Source: Acinetobacter puyangensis
Lineage (GTDB): Bacteria > Pseudomonadota > Gammaproteobacteria > Pseudomonadales > Moraxellaceae
Direction: 5' to 3'
Length of the DNA: 64,000 bases
NCBI RefSeq assembly: GCF_900096995.1
Contig: NZ_OANT01000013.1
Coordinates: forward strand, 24,092-88,091
Position numbers and translations under genes: made by a program. The notes beneath the pieces are model-generated. The model was not told the DNA's origin. It saw nothing but the letters and a program-made list of their open reading frames with translations, and searched no databases. Below, in pieces: positions 63,297-64,000 of this stretch (its first letter is position 1; every line of letters begins with the position of its first letter).

Positions 63297-63405
63297 AAAC
63301 CAACTGACGATTTAGGTCAGTAAAACAATATTAATTTTATTCAAGATTTTAGTCAATTTAGTTTTTCTTTAAGGTGTAAATTAAATGCGTTTCTGAGCCT
63401 TGGGG
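63297..63405. other. Gap before the IS66 relic
   Basis: Short AT-rich stretch, an imperfect actgac/gtcagt pair at about 63302-63322 and nothing else definite. Confidence 0.3.
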
Positions 63406-63513
63406 CGGAAGAATTGGTTATTTGCAGGATCACTGCGCAGTGACTAACGAGCTGTGAACATCATGACGCTCATCTAGTCAGAGAAACTGAATGGACTGGA
63501 TCTCTATAGCTAT
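63406..63513 (+). pseudogene. Relic of an IS66-type transposase
   Basis: The translated stretch reads RKNWLFAGSLRSD, stop, RAVNIMTLI, stop, SEKLNGLDLYSY and a stop. This matches the C-terminal block of IS66-family TnpC (KNWLFAGSLR, then an IMSLIQSARLNGHDPYAYL type sequence) with nonsense changes. The frame is broken at least three times, so it is dead. Inverted ends and other IS66 genes were not found. Confidence 0.6.
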
Positions 63514-63824
63514 TGAACGTGACGTGGTTAATCTTACTGTTGAAAAACTCTATAAAATTACAGTGGTACTAGGGTGTATACTCATTTGGCTGCCCATGTG
63601 CCATATAGGAAGCAACTGCGATACGTTGACTAATTTGTAGATGCTAAAAATCTTCACCAATGGCAGGGAAGCTTGGTTGATAACCATAGCGACCCCGTAC
63701 TATCCAGATATCATGATTATGAATGGGTGCAAGAATGGTTTTAATGCGAATTTCATTCGCAGCAGGTTATGGAACAGGATGTTCGACTACAAACAAAACA
63801 TCATCATATGACCTTATCCTGTGC
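63514..63824. other. Degenerate coding-like stretch, no intact gene
   Basis: One frame reads YTHLAAHVPYRKQLRYVD, stop, FVDAKNLHQWQGSLVDNHSD then PVLSRYHDYEWVQEWF, stop, and CEFHSQQVMEQDVRL to a TAA just before the Ohr gene. The amino-acid quality suggests a decayed gene with two in-frame stops. I do not recognise the family. Confidence 0.3.
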
Positions 63825-64000
63825 TTAAATGACCGTAGTGTGTAAACGGACATCAATATTGCCGTGCGTTGCATTGGAGTACGGACAAACTTGGTGTGTT
63901 GCTGTAACTAATTTTTCCGCATTTTCCTGAGAAAGGCCGGTAATTTCGACAAATAAATCCACGTCAAGCGCATAACCACCACTTGGCAGCATACCGATAC
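63825..64000 (-). CDS. ohr: Organic hydroperoxide resistance protein (C-terminal part)
   Basis: Only the C-terminus is in the window: MLPSGGYALDVDLFVEITGL, then NAEKLVTATHQVCPYSNATHG with the resolving cysteine of Ohr, then NIDVRL and a TAA at 63825-63827. Ohr reduces organic hydroperoxides using thiols. The gene runs off the right end, and its start and regulator (OhrR) are not visible. Confidence 0.88.
   Translation of the reverse strand, partial: IGMLPSGGYALDVDLFVEITGLSQENAEKLVTATHQVCPYSNATHGNIDVRLHTTVI

Noticed and set aside
49098..63824. Search for a second copy of the tRNA-Gly 3' end as the right boundary
   Set aside because: No copy of the last ~20 bases of the tRNA is visible, so I do not claim an attR site.

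Overview
The window is Gammaproteobacterial chromosome, most likely Acinetobacter or a close Moraxellaceae relative. The evidence is an AT-rich genome, the ribF-ileS-lspA-fkpB cluster, a cobUTCS salvage cluster, the pgaBCD genes and the general protein character. Species cannot be fixed from sequence alone.

From 1 to about 49 kb the content is mostly core chromosome. In order it holds: an SDR-family protein (-) and argA; a sulfonate-sulfur operon (two SsuA-like binding proteins, ssuD, ssuC, ssuB) followed by two PAS proteins with decayed GGDEF domains and a stand-alone FMN reductase; pgaB-pgaC-pgaD for poly-N-acetylglucosamine, with no pgaA beside them; an MTA/SAH nucleosidase; ribF-ileS-lspA-fkpB; an FMN reductase, an AdeT-like binding protein and erpA; an MltB-type transglycosylase; a 2H phosphoesterase with cobU-cobT-cobC-cobS; a globin-coupled diguanylate cyclase; a LysE exporter, a DUF1543 protein, uraA and ppc; a TetR regulator divergent from an RND pump pair; dnaJ, dapB, a START-domain protein and a DedA protein; a ParA-like ATPase with a lipoprotein, SirB2, BolA and an M48 lipoprotein protease.

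At 49.02 kb a tRNA-Gly(GCC) marks the start of an accessory region. Next to it is a compact integration module: an XRE regulator, an excisionase-like protein, a tyrosine integrase with a DUF3596-type N-terminus and a small unknown protein. Facing it, across a shared 13-bp terminator hairpin, is a tightly overlapping three-gene minus-strand operon at 51.4-57.5 kb. It encodes proteins of 223, 753 and 1069 aa. The largest carries a complete tyrosine-recombinase motif set and the 753-aa protein a divergent one. This is the most unusual system in the window and resembles multi-recombinase trio elements (the RIT or Gamma-Mobile-Trio idea).

Beyond the trio lies a 1.2-kb segment bounded by imperfect inverted repeats. 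It holds a decayed Arc/HTH regulator and a hicAB toxin-antitoxin pair, with a perfect 16-bp palindrome inside the predicted hicAB promoter. A minus-strand operon follows: a two-TM protein, a lipoprotein with two tandem repeats and a CAP domain, and a Sel1-repeat protein. The last kilobase contains an inverted-repeat structure, a relic of an IS66-type transposase and the 3' end of an Ohr gene. I could not find a second copy of the tRNA 3' end, so the right boundary of the accessory region is not resolved.
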